The position numbers were made by a program, and so were the translations under genes. Below, piece by piece: positions 8,228 to 16,889 of a stretch of DNA of 45,517 nucleotides. The stretch comes from a virus. The DNA lies in IMG/VR virus record IMGVR_UViG_3300032282_001088, positions 1-45,517 of that record. The stretch is one strand, 5' to 3'. Positions within the stretch are counted from its first letter, which is position 1; each line of letters opens with the position of its first letter. The notes below the pieces were generated by a model, which saw only the letters and a list, made by a program, of their open reading frames with translations, was not told the DNA's origin and made no database searches.

Positions 8228-10192
8228 TCATACATCGTGAGACTTTGTGAAAATTGTACGGTGCGAATTAGCTCTTTTTACGATCTCATCAGGAAACGGC
8301 AAATCAATCATCGAGATCAGCTTTTGACGCGCCATGCCCTTAATAAAATCGAGCGCATTGCCTTTGCCCATAGGCAATAAATCGACTAATTCGTTCATCG
8401 TTCTGTACTCGCTTGGTTGTAACGAATCTAACTCAGCAAGCACTAAGCACTCATACTTCGCTTTTTCTAACTGCTTCGCAGCAGCTTCGCCGCGCTTTTT
8501 GTCTTGCTCTTTCTGCTCTTTTAATGCTTTCTTGCCGCCCGTCTCAATCGCTACGGGGTGACCATGAATCAGAGTTTCTTCAACAGGGTTGCCCAACATG
8601 TCAAAAGTCTTAATCTTATTCACAACTGCTTCAAATTTAATCCCATCAACTTTCGATACAAAACGATGCTTAGCGTCTTTGATCTCCATCCAACGAGTGC
8701 CGTCGTCTTCTTTGATCAAATAAATAACTTGGTTTGCGTCTGCTTCCCACGCGCCTGCGCCGCGAGCGCTGAAATCAGCGACATCAGCGCGTTTGAGCGC
8801 TTTTGAGATGTGACCAACAATACCCATCGGCATGCCCTGAAACCGCTGTTTAAGCACTGCTAGAGCGCGTCCTACGACACTGTTGTCGCTTTCGTTCTCA
8901 AGATCGATCGTCGAGCTGCTCGTGTCAAAGACCGGCCACGGCACTGCCATGTATACCTCGCCTGTCACTGAGCTCACATTTTCAGTCAGCATCGTTAAAT
9001 AAGTCTCAGCGACTTTGACAATCTCAGCGACTGGCAATCGCTTCGCATCGACGATCTTGAAGTAAGTGTGTATCTCTTCTTGACTCGCGCCGCCCAAATG
9101 CCCTGACTCTTGCATTGAGCGCAGAATATTGATGACTTGAGCGCTGTCTTCTGTGATATAGATGATTTTGCGTCTCAGTAGCGGCTTCAACGGGTCATCA
9201 GCATCACACAGATGCGCAATTCTGCACGCGAGCGGCACAAGCTGCGTCGTCTTTCCCGCTGCAGCAGCGCCTGCAATCAGAGTCAAGCCCATGCCAATGA
9301 TGCCATCTAAAATAAACTCTCTCGGCTTCATGTTCGTTAAGTCAAAGTTAACGAATTGAGCAAGAGGGTGAATGTAATCCTCTTTCTTATTGAGCAGCAT
9401 TTTTGCAGCGTCAGCGCCAAGTGCTGTGTCGCGTGCAACATCAAAATCAGGCTCATAGCGCGAGACAGAGCGACTAATTTGTCTGATCTCTGAATCGGGT
9501 AGCGGCGTCGAGCATCGATTATCATTCGTTGCAATGAGCGCTGCTAATATCTCGGGCTCTGTCATGCCTAAGCGCCTGAGAGACCCCGCGATTGCTGTCA
9601 AGCCAGCGTTGCGATTGCCTTCGATCAGATTGCTTTGAGCGTTAACTATGACTTTACGCACTGAAAGCGCTGCGAGCCAAGCCTCAGGTATCTGAAACGG
9701 CGCCACGCCTTCAAACGGATCGCTTGACGCTTCCCAGTCATACTGTCGCCCGTTGATCGTTGAGGGGCTCGCTAGAAAGTATCGACCATTCGAGAGTAGA
9801 TCAATCCCGTCGCGTAGCTTGCAGCTCTTGATGCTGTCTCTGTAGACGCTGATATAGTGCTGACCACCGCCTGCAGTCAACTGATACGCCCCGTCGGGCG
9901 CTGCGCCGTGCTCGTTGAGCCATGTATCCCAACTCGTGTCGCCACCGTTACGCGGATCTATATCAAACACGACGATGTTGCTGATTGCGCCTGCAGCGAT
10001 TCCGATGTTGAACTCTGGGTTCTGCTGCCACCATGCTTTGATTTGCTCAAGATTTGTAGTCGCGTCGTGAACGCCGTGCGCGGTGGCGGGTATTTTTTCG
10101 TTTGGCACAACTGGCAACACGTGCCAACCCCAAGACGCATACGCGAGCGCAGCGTCTAATTTGCTTTGAACAGCCATGTCGCTGTGCCTCAT
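8228..10192 (-). CDS. Primase-polymerase / RepA-like helicase fusion
   Basis: A 654-residue replication protein. The N-terminal primase-polymerase domain carries the metal-binding FDID (76-79) and GGGQHYIS (108-115) motifs. A PriCT-like helical linker follows at about 190-245, then a RecA-fold AAA_25/RepA-type ATPase with Walker A GAAAAGKTT (308-316) and a VFDTSSS stretch resembling its Walker B strand. It should prime and unwind DNA at the phage replication fork. The start is at 10192 because ATGA overlaps the stop of the upstream helix-turn-helix gene; an internal ATG at 10177 is the alternative. The stop is 12 bases from the repeat cluster, a sensible place for an origin. Confidence 0.9.
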   Translation of the reverse strand: MRHSDMAVQSKLDAALAYASWGWHVLPVVPNEKIPATAHGVHDATTNLEQIKAWWQQNPEFNIGIAAGAISNIVVFDIDPRNGGDTSWDTWLNEHGAAPDGAYQLTAGGGQHYISVYRDSIKSCKLRDGIDLLSNGRYFLASPSTINGRQYDWEASSDPFEGVAPFQIPEAWLAALSVRKVIVNAQSNLIEGNRNAGLTAIAGSLRRLGMTEPEILAALIATNDNRCSTPLPDSEIRQISRSVSRYEPDFDVARDTALGADAAKMLLNKKEDYIHPLAQFVNFDLTNMKPREFILDGIIGMGLTLIAGAAAAGKTTQLVPLACRIAHLCDADDPLKPLLRRKIIYITEDSAQVINILRSMQESGHLGGASQEEIHTYFKIVDAKRLPVAEIVKVAETYLTMLTENVSSVTGEVYMAVPWPVFDTSSSTIDLENESDNSVVGRALAVLKQRFQGMPMGIVGHISKALKRADVADFSARGAGAWEADANQVIYLIKEDDGTRWMEIKDAKHRFVSKVDGIKFEAVVNKIKTFDMLGNPVEETLIHGHPVAIETGGKKALKEQKEQDKKRGEAAAKQLEKAKYECLVLAELDSLQPSEYRTMNELVDLLPMGKGNALDFIKGMARQKLISMIDLPFPDEIVKRANSHRTIFTKSHDV

Positions 10193-10362
10193 TTTGAGTT
10201 TTCTAAGTACTGCACAAGACGTGTGATTGCGTCAAAACTCGGGTTCTTGTTCGTGCCGTTTTTGATAGACAGAACAGTGTTGTAGTGCAGACCTGTTGCG
10301 TCTGCAACTTTCGTTGTGATGCGATCTTGTAGATACTCTTTTATTTGCTCTAATGTCAACAT
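10189..10362 (-). CDS. Short helix-turn-helix DNA-binding protein (57 aa)
   Basis: Reads MLTLEQIKEYLQDR, then KVADATGLHYNTVLSIKNGT, a compact Cro/CI-type helix-turn-helix in which the second helix (YNTVLSIKNG) would contact DNA. The ATG is preceded by AAGGTG at good spacing. Its stop overlaps the primase-helicase start as ATGA, so the two are co-translated. It has its own sigma70-like promoter that overlaps, face to face, the promoter of the plus-strand recombination block, and a 12-bp palindrome lies in its leader. It likely controls the early switch or its own operon (inference). Confidence 0.75.
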   Translation of the reverse strand: MLTLEQIKEYLQDRITTKVADATGLHYNTVLSIKNGTNKNPSFDAITRLVQYLENSK

Positions 10363-10371
10363 TTTTACACC

Positions 10372-10383
10372 TTATTTAAATAA
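10372..10383. promoter_or_regulatory. 12-bp palindrome in HTH-gene leader, candidate operator
   Basis: TTATTTAAATAA is a perfect palindrome about 10 bases upstream of the HTH start codon, between its promoter -10 box and ribosome site. It is suited to binding by a dimeric repressor, possibly the HTH product itself. AT-rich palindromes can occur by chance. Confidence 0.35.
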
Positions 10384-10397
10384 ATTACATTTCGCTG

Positions 10398-10427
10398 TTG
10401 ACATATTAAATCATACTGTGCAATAAT
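10398..10427 (+). promoter_or_regulatory. Sigma70-like promoter for the plus-strand recombination block
   Basis: TTGACA (perfect -35) at 10398-10403 and AATAAT at 10422-10427, 18 bp apart. It precedes the Sak4-like gene, whose ribosome binding site TAGGAGAG lies just before ATG 10487. It shares its DNA with the opposing promoter of the HTH gene. Confidence 0.55.
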
Positions 10428-10431
10428 TCAA
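10403..10431 (-). promoter_or_regulatory. Sigma70-like promoter for HTH/primase operon
   Basis: On the minus strand TTGAAT (10431-10426) and TAATAT (10408-10403) are separated by exactly 17 bp. The predicted start is near 10396, giving a leader of about 34 bases that contains the 12-bp palindrome. The promoter lies almost entirely within the divergent plus-strand promoter, so the two are expected to be mutually exclusive. Confidence 0.55.
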
Positions 10432-10486
10432 CCAATCGCTTAACAGATTGTCTGATCAGCGAGATTTAAACATAGGAGAGCCACTC

Positions 10487-11161
10487 ATGGCTATCAACTT
10501 AAAAAGTACGTCCGACTTGTCGGCAAATGGCGTTAAAGCATTAGTGTACGGTCAAGCAGGCGCAGGAAAAACCACTCTTGCTGCGACGATGCCGTATCCT
10601 GTCATTCTAAGCGCAGAGGGCGGTCTTCTGTCAATCAAAGACGCAGATATTGCGTATCTTGAGATCAGCACAATGGCTGATTTGTGGGAAGCATATGACT
10701 GGCTCACAAACGGCGGCGGTCAAGAGTATCAATCTGTTGTGCTTGACTCAATCTCTGAGATTGCTGAGGTAGTGTTGAACAGCGAAAAGAAAAACAACAA
10801 AGACCCACGCGCAGCATATGGGGCGATGCAAGAGCAGATGGCTGACATCATCCGCGCCTTTCGTGATCTGCCACATCGAAATGTGTTGATGACTGCGAAA
10901 GTCGAGAAGACACAAGACGAGATGGGTCGCGTGTTGTACTCGCCGAGTATGCCGGGCAACAAGACGGGGCAGAGCTTGCCGTATTTCTTTGACTTAGTTT
11001 TAGCGTTGCGAGTCGAGAAAGACGCAGAGGGCGTAAGTCAACGAGCTTTGCTTTGCGACTCTGACGGTCTGTGGCTTGCAAAAGATCGTAGCGGAAAACT
11101 TGATGCTTGGGAACCCGCTGACTTTATTGCGTTGATTGAGAAGATTGGGGGTGGGGCATGA
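10487..11161 (+). CDS. Sak4-like RecA-fold ATPase (AAA_24), recombination
   Basis: A 224-residue ATP-binding protein with Walker A GQAGAGKTT (22-30) and Walker B VVLDS (84-88), in the AAA_24 class that includes phage Sak4 single-strand annealing/recombination proteins. The start is ATG 10487, not the upstream in-frame TTG, because TAGGAGAG sits 7-8 bases ahead of it. It heads an operon with DUF7173-like, DUF669-like and PD-(D/E)XK nuclease genes, a common phage recombination set. The next gene overlaps by 4 bases. Confidence 0.85.
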   Translation: MAINLKSTSDLSANGVKALVYGQAGAGKTTLAATMPYPVILSAEGGLLSIKDADIAYLEISTMADLWEAYDWLTNGGGQEYQSVVLDSISEIAEVVLNSEKKNNKDPRAAYGAMQEQMADIIRAFRDLPHRNVLMTAKVEKTQDEMGRVLYSPSMPGNKTGQSLPYFFDLVLALRVEKDAEGVSQRALLCDSDGLWLAKDRSGKLDAWEPADFIALIEKIGGGA

Positions 11162-11364
11162 GTCAATTTAAACCACACGCATTTCCTTTTGATTCAGATA
11201 GACAAACCCGAGGCATGACTCTGCGTGATTATTTTGCTGCTGCAGTGTTGCCTGCAGTTTACGAAGAATTAAACAATGCTGAAGGCATCTTCAAGCGCAG
11301 CGATATTGCGAAACATGCTTATTTAATGGCTGATGCAATGCTTAAAGAGAGAGAAGAAGCATGA
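11158..11364 (+). CDS. 68-residue protein in recombination operon, unknown
   Basis: Not recognised. It is mostly helical, with charged segments (MTLRDYFAAAVLPAVYEEL and a C-terminal KEREEA). It is similar in style to small phage proteins whose core begins with a RDYFAA-type helix. Start and stop overlap both neighbours as ATGA, which supports it as a real coupled gene in the recombination operon. Confidence 0.7.
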   Translation: MSQFKPHAFPFDSDRQTRGMTLRDYFAAAVLPAVYEELNNAEGIFKRSDIAKHAYLMADAMLKEREEA

Positions 11365-11738
11365 GCCTATATCAAGCATGGCTAAACGCCAAACAGACTG
11401 AAGAGATGTCAATCAAAGTTCGTCGTGACTTAGAAGACCAGATGGTCAAGCAATTTGCAATCCCGCCAACCCTTGACGGCACGAAGAGCATTGAAACTTC
11501 TGAGGGCTTCACAATCAAGATCGTTGGGCGCATGACTCGCAAAGTCAACGCAGAGAAGCTGCAAGAGCTCGCTGAAGAGAACGGACTCAGCGATCACTTA
11601 TCAAGTCTGTTTCGTTGGAAACCTGAAATTAACAGCGAGCAATGGGCAGCGGCTGACCCAAGCATTACAACCCCCCTACTAGACGCAATCACGACCACTT
11701 CTGGTCGCCCAACTTTTAAAATCATTGTTAAGGAATAA
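11361..11738 (+). CDS. DUF7173-like phage protein
   Basis: A 125-residue protein beginning MSLYQAWLNAK, with a helix, a beta hairpin around SEGFTIKIVGRMTRKVN and a C-terminal GRPTFKIIVKE. This matches the phage family DUF7173, which is usually next to Sak4-like and DUF669 genes. The function is not established; linkage suggests a recombination accessory. The ATG overlaps the preceding stop by 4 bases. Confidence 0.65.
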   Translation: MSLYQAWLNAKQTEEMSIKVRRDLEDQMVKQFAIPPTLDGTKSIETSEGFTIKIVGRMTRKVNAEKLQELAEENGLSDHLSSLFRWKPEINSEQWAAADPSITTPLLDAITTTSGRPTFKIIVKE

Positions 11739-11740
11739 TC

Positions 11741-12226
11741 ATGGCACAACTAAACGAAGTTTTTGATGTAAATTCAATGCCAAAGTCAGAGCGCTCGTAT
11801 GAGCCGTTGCCCGCAGGTTGGTACAACGTCACAATAACTGGCGCTGATCTCAAGCAAACAAAAGCAGGCACTGGCGAGTACATCGCTGTGCGTTATGACG
11901 TTGCAGGTCCTACGCACGCAGGTCGTGTCGTTTTTGGCAACTTAAACATCAAGAACCCAAACCCGACAGCAGAGAGCATTGGTCGTCAACAACTTGGTGA
12001 ATTGATGCGTGCTGCAGGCTTCGCTAAAGTCGAAGACACTGATCAGTTAATTGGCGGTCAGCTTCAAATCAAACTCGACATTCGCAAAAGCGAGCAGTAC
12101 GGCGACTCAAATGACGTGAAAGGTTTTAAGTCACCAGCAAGCGGTAGTGCAATGCCTACAGTAGCGTCAGCAGCGCAAGCACCTGCAGCGAGTGCAAAAG
12201 CGTCGCCCCCTTGGGTTAAAAAGTAA
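11741..12226 (+). CDS. DUF669-family protein, putative single-strand DNA-binding
   Basis: A 161-residue protein with the DUF669 pattern: LPAGWYNVTITGAD near residue 24, a conserved beta core with NLNIKNPNPTAESIGRQQL, and a low-complexity Ala/Pro/Ser tail ending PPWVKK. DUF669 proteins accompany phage recombinases and are thought to bind single-stranded DNA. It lies 2 bases after the DUF7173-like gene. The acidic tip typical of bacterial SSB is missing. A UUCG hairpin follows. Confidence 0.8.
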   Translation: MAQLNEVFDVNSMPKSERSYEPLPAGWYNVTITGADLKQTKAGTGEYIAVRYDVAGPTHAGRVVFGNLNIKNPNPTAESIGRQQLGELMRAAGFAKVEDTDQLIGGQLQIKLDIRKSEQYGDSNDVKGFKSPASGSAMPTVASAAQAPAASAKASPPWVKK

Positions 12227-12240
12227 TCCATCAACTAAGC

Positions 12241-12260
12241 CCTCACCCTTCGGGGTGAGG
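12241..12260 (+). other. Intergenic hairpin with TTCG tetraloop
   Basis: Perfect 8-bp stem CCTCACCC/GGGTGAGG closed by the very stable UUCG loop, with no T-tract after it. It lies just upstream of AGGAGA, the ribosome binding site of the nuclease gene. Confidence 0.7.
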
Positions 12261-12273
12261 AGCAGGAGACAGC

Positions 12274-13281
12274 ATGGCAAAGTTACCTGAATTAAATCGT
12301 ACTGTGGCAGCAATTGACGCCCACCATGAATCTACTCAAGAGCCGCCCCGCCCCCATATGGGGTGTAGTACTTTGGGGCATCCTTGCGACCGATGGCTCT
12401 GGCTCTCTTTCAGATGGGCGGTGGTCGAGCCATTTAAGGGAAGGATCCTGCGTCTGTTTCGCCGCGGTCAGAATGAAGAGGCAACCGTCGTGGCCGACCT
12501 TAAAGCCATCGGCATGGACGTGCAAAAGACGGGTGCTGATCAATCCCGTGTGGATTTTGGTTGTCACGTCTCGGGCTCGGTTGATGGCGTGATCATGTCA
12601 GGTGTGCTTGAATCGACGAAGCCCCATGTGCTTGAGATCAAGACGCACGGTCTCAAATCATTCACTGACCTTGAGAAAAATGGGGTTGAGAAGTCAAAAT
12701 GGCAACACTACGTTCAGATGCAGCTTTACATGATGGGGCTCAAGTTAGAGCGGGCACTGTACTTTTCAATATGCAAAGATGATGATCGTATCTACACTGA
12801 GCGAGTACGATTTGACAAGGTTGTTGCTGTCAAAGCTCTCGAGCGTGGGCATCGTTTAGTTAAAGATGCTAGGCTTCCGCCCCCCATTAGCACAGACCCG
12901 ACTTGGTTTGAGTGTCGGTTCTGCGCGGCGCATGAATTTTGCCATAAGAGTCGCACTACCAAAGAAGTGAACTGTCGCACTTGCGCACACAGCACAGCAA
13001 AAGAAGACGGCACATGGCTCTGCGAAAAGTACGATCACACGCTAAGCGTCGATGAGCAGCGTATTGGTTGCGTCGCTCACAACATTCATCCGAATCTCGT
13101 GCCGTGGAAATACAGCGCGGGCGAGCACGGTGTGATCTGGCACACCCCACACGGCGATGTCGAGAACAGCGAGATAGATTATCACTCAAGCGAGATCATT
13201 GCGAATGTTGAAGCGTGTGCGAGTGCTGATAACTTTGTCGATGATTTGCGATCAACTACTGGTGCAAGGATTATAGAATGA
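12274..13281 (+). CDS. PD-(D/E)XK nuclease with Cas4-like Fe-S cysteines
   Basis: A 335-residue RecB/Cas4-class nuclease. Active-site residues are visible: E69 in RGQNEE, D104 in GSVDG, E121 and K123 in LEIKTH, and Q148/Q150 in YVQMQLY. One N-terminal cysteine (C38 in GHPCDRW) plus CRFCAAHEFC (C214, C217, C223) matches the four-cysteine iron-sulphur arrangement of Cas4/AddB nucleases. A second C-x2-C...C...C set follows (C234, C237, C250, C266). It probably resects DNA ends for annealing by the Sak4-like protein. The ribosome site is AGGAGA; the stop overlaps the next start. Confidence 0.85.
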   Translation: MAKLPELNRTVAAIDAHHESTQEPPRPHMGCSTLGHPCDRWLWLSFRWAVVEPFKGRILRLFRRGQNEEATVVADLKAIGMDVQKTGADQSRVDFGCHVSGSVDGVIMSGVLESTKPHVLEIKTHGLKSFTDLEKNGVEKSKWQHYVQMQLYMMGLKLERALYFSICKDDDRIYTERVRFDKVVAVKALERGHRLVKDARLPPPISTDPTWFECRFCAAHEFCHKSRTTKEVNCRTCAHSTAKEDGTWLCEKYDHTLSVDEQRIGCVAHNIHPNLVPWKYSAGEHGVIWHTPHGDVENSEIDYHSSEIIANVEACASADNFVDDLRSTTGARIIE

Positions 13282-14135
13282 CTTACTTAAAATCAGTACT
13301 ACAAACAAAAAGACACGAAGCTCTTGATGATTTTTTATTACGTTGTAAAGTATTTCGTAAATTCGATGAAATAAAAATTAAATCTATTGCAAATACTACA
13401 ATCAATTATTTAACGTCGAGCAAAGAAAAACGAAAAACAATTGAATTAGATCAAAAGCTAGAGCAAAGATGGTACGACGCTCTTGCAGCAGGTCGTTACG
13501 ACTACGACGTATACAACAGCGACGACTACATTGCTGAACTCTGGGCGTGTTGGTTCGTCTACTCAAAGCGATATATTTTAGACATGCAGAAAATTAAATC
13601 ATTAGAAACAATGAGCATTTCTGATTACTTGAAGCCAATTTATGCAATTGTGGATTTAGGCTGTGGCTTTGGTTATACATCAGCAGCGTTTAAAGAGCTG
13701 TATCCACACGCATCAGTAACTGGCACAAACATCGAGAACACAATTCAATTTGATGTTGCAAAGAATCTTGGTAAACAATTTGACTTTAAGGTTGAATCTA
13801 ATTTAGAAAACTTAAATGAAGATGTTGATTTAGTTTTTGCTAGTGAATATTTTGAGCACATTGAAGACCCAATAGATCATTTAAGAGAGGTTGTGAAGAC
13901 GATGCACCCGGGAGCATTTTTAATTGCAAACGCTTTTGGCACTCGCGCAGTAGGTCACTTCAATGAGTACAAAATTGATGGTGTATTTGTTGATGCAAAA
14001 AAAGTTTCAAAATTGTTTAACGAAGAAATGAAAAATTTAGGTTACATAAAAATTAAAACAAAATTATGGAACAACAGACCAACTTTTTGGAAACATAAAA
14101 CAACTTTTTTGGACGAAGAAGAAAATTATGAATGA
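13278..14135 (+). CDS. Class I SAM-dependent methyltransferase
   Basis: A 285-residue protein with the glycine-rich SAM motif VDLGCGFGYT (125-134), an acidic second strand end (VTGTNIE) and a post-motif DLVFASEYFEHIEDP. This belongs with small-molecule or generic class I methyltransferases rather than classical DNA methylases; there is no DPPY or PCQ motif. The N-terminal 120 residues are helical and unassigned. It is clearly more AT-rich than its neighbours, suggesting recent acquisition. It lies directly before the TAGT glycosyltransferase, so a role in DNA base decoration is possible but unproven. Confidence 0.75.
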   Translation: MTYLKSVLQTKRHEALDDFLLRCKVFRKFDEIKIKSIANTTINYLTSSKEKRKTIELDQKLEQRWYDALAAGRYDYDVYNSDDYIAELWACWFVYSKRYILDMQKIKSLETMSISDYLKPIYAIVDLGCGFGYTSAAFKELYPHASVTGTNIENTIQFDVAKNLGKQFDFKVESNLENLNEDVDLVFASEYFEHIEDPIDHLREVVKTMHPGAFLIANAFGTRAVGHFNEYKIDGVFVDAKKVSKLFNEEMKNLGYIKIKTKLWNNRPTFWKHKTTFLDEEENYE

Positions 14136-14397
14136 AGACGACAAAACGCTAGACTTGTTTGGCGACGCAGCGTTCGATTGGCGCAAAGAGTGGCAAGATA
14201 TGCCAGAGTTTGAACAAAACAACTTGAAAACAATTCATTCAATTGTTGTCAATTTCATCACTATTGAAGACATGAATGAGTTCTCTGAGCTGATAGGCAA
14301 GCGCATTCACTTCACGACTAAAAGCGTGATGTTTCCTGTCAAAGTGAATAATGATAAAAAAGTATGGGTCGATGACAATGAACAACAATCATCCTAA
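14128..14397 (+). CDS. 89-residue acidic protein, unknown
   Basis: Not recognised. Acidic N-terminus (MNEDDKTLDLFGD) and a motif AFDWRKEWQDMPEF, then a core of the type IVVNFITIEDMNEFSELIG, which resembles a small ferredoxin-like fold seen in phage proteins. It overlaps the methyltransferase by 8 bases and the glycosyltransferase start, so it sits inside the putative DNA-modification group. Confidence 0.65.
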   Translation: MNEDDKTLDLFGDAAFDWRKEWQDMPEFEQNNLKTIHSIVVNFITIEDMNEFSELIGKRIHFTTKSVMFPVKVNNDKKVWVDDNEQQSS

Positions 14398-15220
14398 GTA
14401 TCCTGTGTACATCATCTCTAAAGGTCGCGCTGACACTCGCAAGACAAGCAAAGCGCTTGAGATTATGAAAGTCAATTATAGAATTGCTGTTGAGCCGCAA
14501 GAGTATGAGCAGTATGCTGCTGTGATTGATCGCAGTAAAATACTTGTGTTGCCTTTCAGCAATCACGGTCTCGGCAGCTACCCTGCTCGCAACTGGTGTT
14601 GGGAGCACGCAATCAGTGAGGGTCATAGCTTTCACTGGGTACTCGACGACAACATTCATGCTTTTGCGCGTCTGTACAAAAATAAGCGTATACCGTGCAG
14701 GTCAGGCGCAATCTTTCGCGCAGCAGAAGACTTTGCTGATCGTTACGAAAACGTCGCTCAAGCAGGCTTTCAGTATCGCTTTTTTGCTGAAGAGCGCACA
14801 GATATGCCAGCGTTCAGATTAAATACACGCATTTTTTCGTGCATTTTGATACGCAATGATTTAAAGCATCGTTGGAAACTCAAGTACAACGAAGATGTTG
14901 CTTTGTCGCTTGACGTGCTCAAAGACGGTTGGTGCACGATCATGTTCAACGCTTTTCTTCAAGATAAAGCGACAACGCTCAGCGTGAAAGGCGGCAACAC
15001 AACAGAGCTTTACGCTGACGGCGACAAAAAGAAAGAGAAGTCACAAACGCTTGTTGATGCGTATCCAGACTACGCATCGCTTGCTTGGCGCTACGACAGG
15101 TGGCATCATCGTGTTGATTTTGACGTTTTTAAGAAAAATATACTTAGAAAAAAGCAAAACTTAGTAATAAATCAAGGTATTAACGAGTATGGCATGAAAC
15201 TCATCAATCGCGAGAACTGA
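14378..15220 (+). CDS. TAGT-type glycosyltransferase (TET/JBP-associated family)
   Basis: About 280 residues matching the TET-associated glycosyltransferase family described from phage DNA-modification loci. Features are PVYIISKGRADT near the N-terminus, SNHGLGSYPARNW (61-73), the metal-site-like LDDN (89-92), AGFQY (129-133), YNED (170-173) and KGGNTTE (204-210). Family members are thought to transfer sugars to oxidised bases in phage DNA. No TET/JBP dioxygenase was found in the window. Start is uncertain: ATG 14378 is closest to the family N-terminus; 14372 and 14351 are in frame. The helicase gene follows one base after the stop. Confidence 0.8.
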   Translation: MNNNHPKYPVYIISKGRADTRKTSKALEIMKVNYRIAVEPQEYEQYAAVIDRSKILVLPFSNHGLGSYPARNWCWEHAISEGHSFHWVLDDNIHAFARLYKNKRIPCRSGAIFRAAEDFADRYENVAQAGFQYRFFAEERTDMPAFRLNTRIFSCILIRNDLKHRWKLKYNEDVALSLDVLKDGWCTIMFNAFLQDKATTLSVKGGNTTELYADGDKKKEKSQTLVDAYPDYASLAWRYDRWHHRVDFDVFKKNILRKKQNLVINQGINEYGMKLINREN

Positions 15221-15221
15221 A

Positions 15222-16889
15222 ATGACAAAATTACGCGACTACCAACAACGCGCTTTAACTCAACTCTACACATGGTTCGAGCAGCACGCAGAGGGCAATC
15301 CGTGCATTGTGATGCCTACAGGTTCAGGCAAGAGTCACGTTATTGCAGCGTTTTGTCGTAATGCGCTGCAAGAGTTTCCTGAGACAAAAATTTTGATGCT
15401 CACCCACGTCAAAGAATTGATCCAACAGAACGCAAGCAAGATGCGCGAGCACTGGCCAGACGCCCCGCTAGGCATTTTCAGCGCAAGCATGGGCAAAAAA
15501 GACTTGGGCAAAGAGATCACGTTTGCAGGTATTCAAAGCATTCGTAAGCGTGCTGATCAGCTCGGTCACATCGATATTATTTTGATCGATGAGTGTCATC
15601 TGGTGAGCCACAATGATGAGGGCAGTTATCGTAAGCTGATTACTGACCTCACGATCATCAATCCGCACCTGCGCGTGATTGGTTTGACAGCGACGCCTTT
15701 TAGGCTAGGTCACGGCTTGATCACTGATAAGCCAGCTATCTTTGACGCGCTTATAGAGCCTGTAAGCATCGAATCGCTTGTTGAAGGTGGTTATCTATCA
15801 ACTCTGCGTTCAACGCGCACAGCGCTTCGTTTAGACACGTCTGATGTGCATAAGCGTGGGGGCGAGTTCATTGAGTCTGAATTACAAAAAGCAATTGACA
15901 CAGAAAAGAACAATCGTGAAGTAGTCGAGGAAGTGCTCAAACTCGCAGGCGATCGCAAAGCATGGCTCTTCTTCTGCGCAGGCGTCGATCACGCGCATCA
16001 CATCTCGCATCTGTTGAATGGTTACGGAATCACTTCAGAGTGTGTGACAGGCGAAACGCACAAAAAAGATCGTGAGAAGATTCTCGATGATTTTAAAGCT
16101 GGCAAGATTCAAGCTGTGACAAACGCTAACGTGCTGACGACTGGCTTTGATCATCCTAATATTGATCTGCTCGTAATGTTGCGACCAACAATGTCAGCAT
16201 CTCTCTACGTTCAGATGGCTGGGCGTGGGATGCGCCCTAAGAGCCATACTGATCATTGTCTAGTTTTAGACTTTGCGGGTAACGTCGCAATGCACGGTCC
16301 CGTAACCAACGTGCAGCCAAGCAAGAAAAAGGGTGAGGGCGAGGGCGATCCGCCAACCAAAGTATGTGAGCATTGCCATGAGATTTGCCACATCTCTGCG
16401 AAGATTTGCCCAAACTGCAAAGAGCCATTCCCTCTGCCGCCTGAGAAAAAATTCATTCTCCATAACGATGACATCATGGGGGTCAAGAGCAATGGTGAAT
16501 TGGCCGTTCGCTCATGGACATGGCGCAAGCAGATCAGTCGCACGTCAGGCAAACCGATGCTCTCTGTCACTTACTATGGCGGTCTAAGCGACAAGCCAGT
16601 CATTGAGTACTTGACTGTAGGCTACATGGGCTTCGCAGGCGACAAAGCAATGCGTACACTCTACAACTTGGCGCAAGCGTCTGGCGCACTGCTCACAGGC
16701 GCTGAAAGTATGAGCCAAGACGAAGGTCTGACTTTTCTTGCTGACCAGATGAACAAAGCGCGCCCACCATCATCAATTACATTTAAACTTGATGGCAAGT
16801 TTTATCAAATTTTGACTAGGAGCTGGAGTCGTGCGACACAAGAAACCGCTGTTTTTAGTAGAAGTACCGAAGTGCTGTCACACATGTGA
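15222..16889 (+). CDS. SF2 DEAD/DEAH-type helicase with zinc ribbon
   Basis: A 555-residue helicase resembling RadD and restriction-type SF2 enzymes. Motifs: PTGSGKS (32-38), DECH (123-126), TATPFR (156-161), TTGFDHP (306-312) and QMAGRGMRP (331-339). A zinc ribbon follows, C382-x2-C385 and C396-x2-C399, and then a C-terminal domain of unknown role. It probably serves phage replication or recombination by remodelling branched DNA. The stop lies inside the next small gene. Confidence 0.88.
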   Translation: MTKLRDYQQRALTQLYTWFEQHAEGNPCIVMPTGSGKSHVIAAFCRNALQEFPETKILMLTHVKELIQQNASKMREHWPDAPLGIFSASMGKKDLGKEITFAGIQSIRKRADQLGHIDIILIDECHLVSHNDEGSYRKLITDLTIINPHLRVIGLTATPFRLGHGLITDKPAIFDALIEPVSIESLVEGGYLSTLRSTRTALRLDTSDVHKRGGEFIESELQKAIDTEKNNREVVEEVLKLAGDRKAWLFFCAGVDHAHHISHLLNGYGITSECVTGETHKKDREKILDDFKAGKIQAVTNANVLTTGFDHPNIDLLVMLRPTMSASLYVQMAGRGMRPKSHTDHCLVLDFAGNVAMHGPVTNVQPSKKKGEGEGDPPTKVCEHCHEICHISAKICPNCKEPFPLPPEKKFILHNDDIMGVKSNGELAVRSWTWRKQISRTSGKPMLSVTYYGGLSDKPVIEYLTVGYMGFAGDKAMRTLYNLAQASGALLTGAESMSQDEGLTFLADQMNKARPPSSITFKLDGKFYQILTRSWSRATQETAVFSRSTEVLSHM

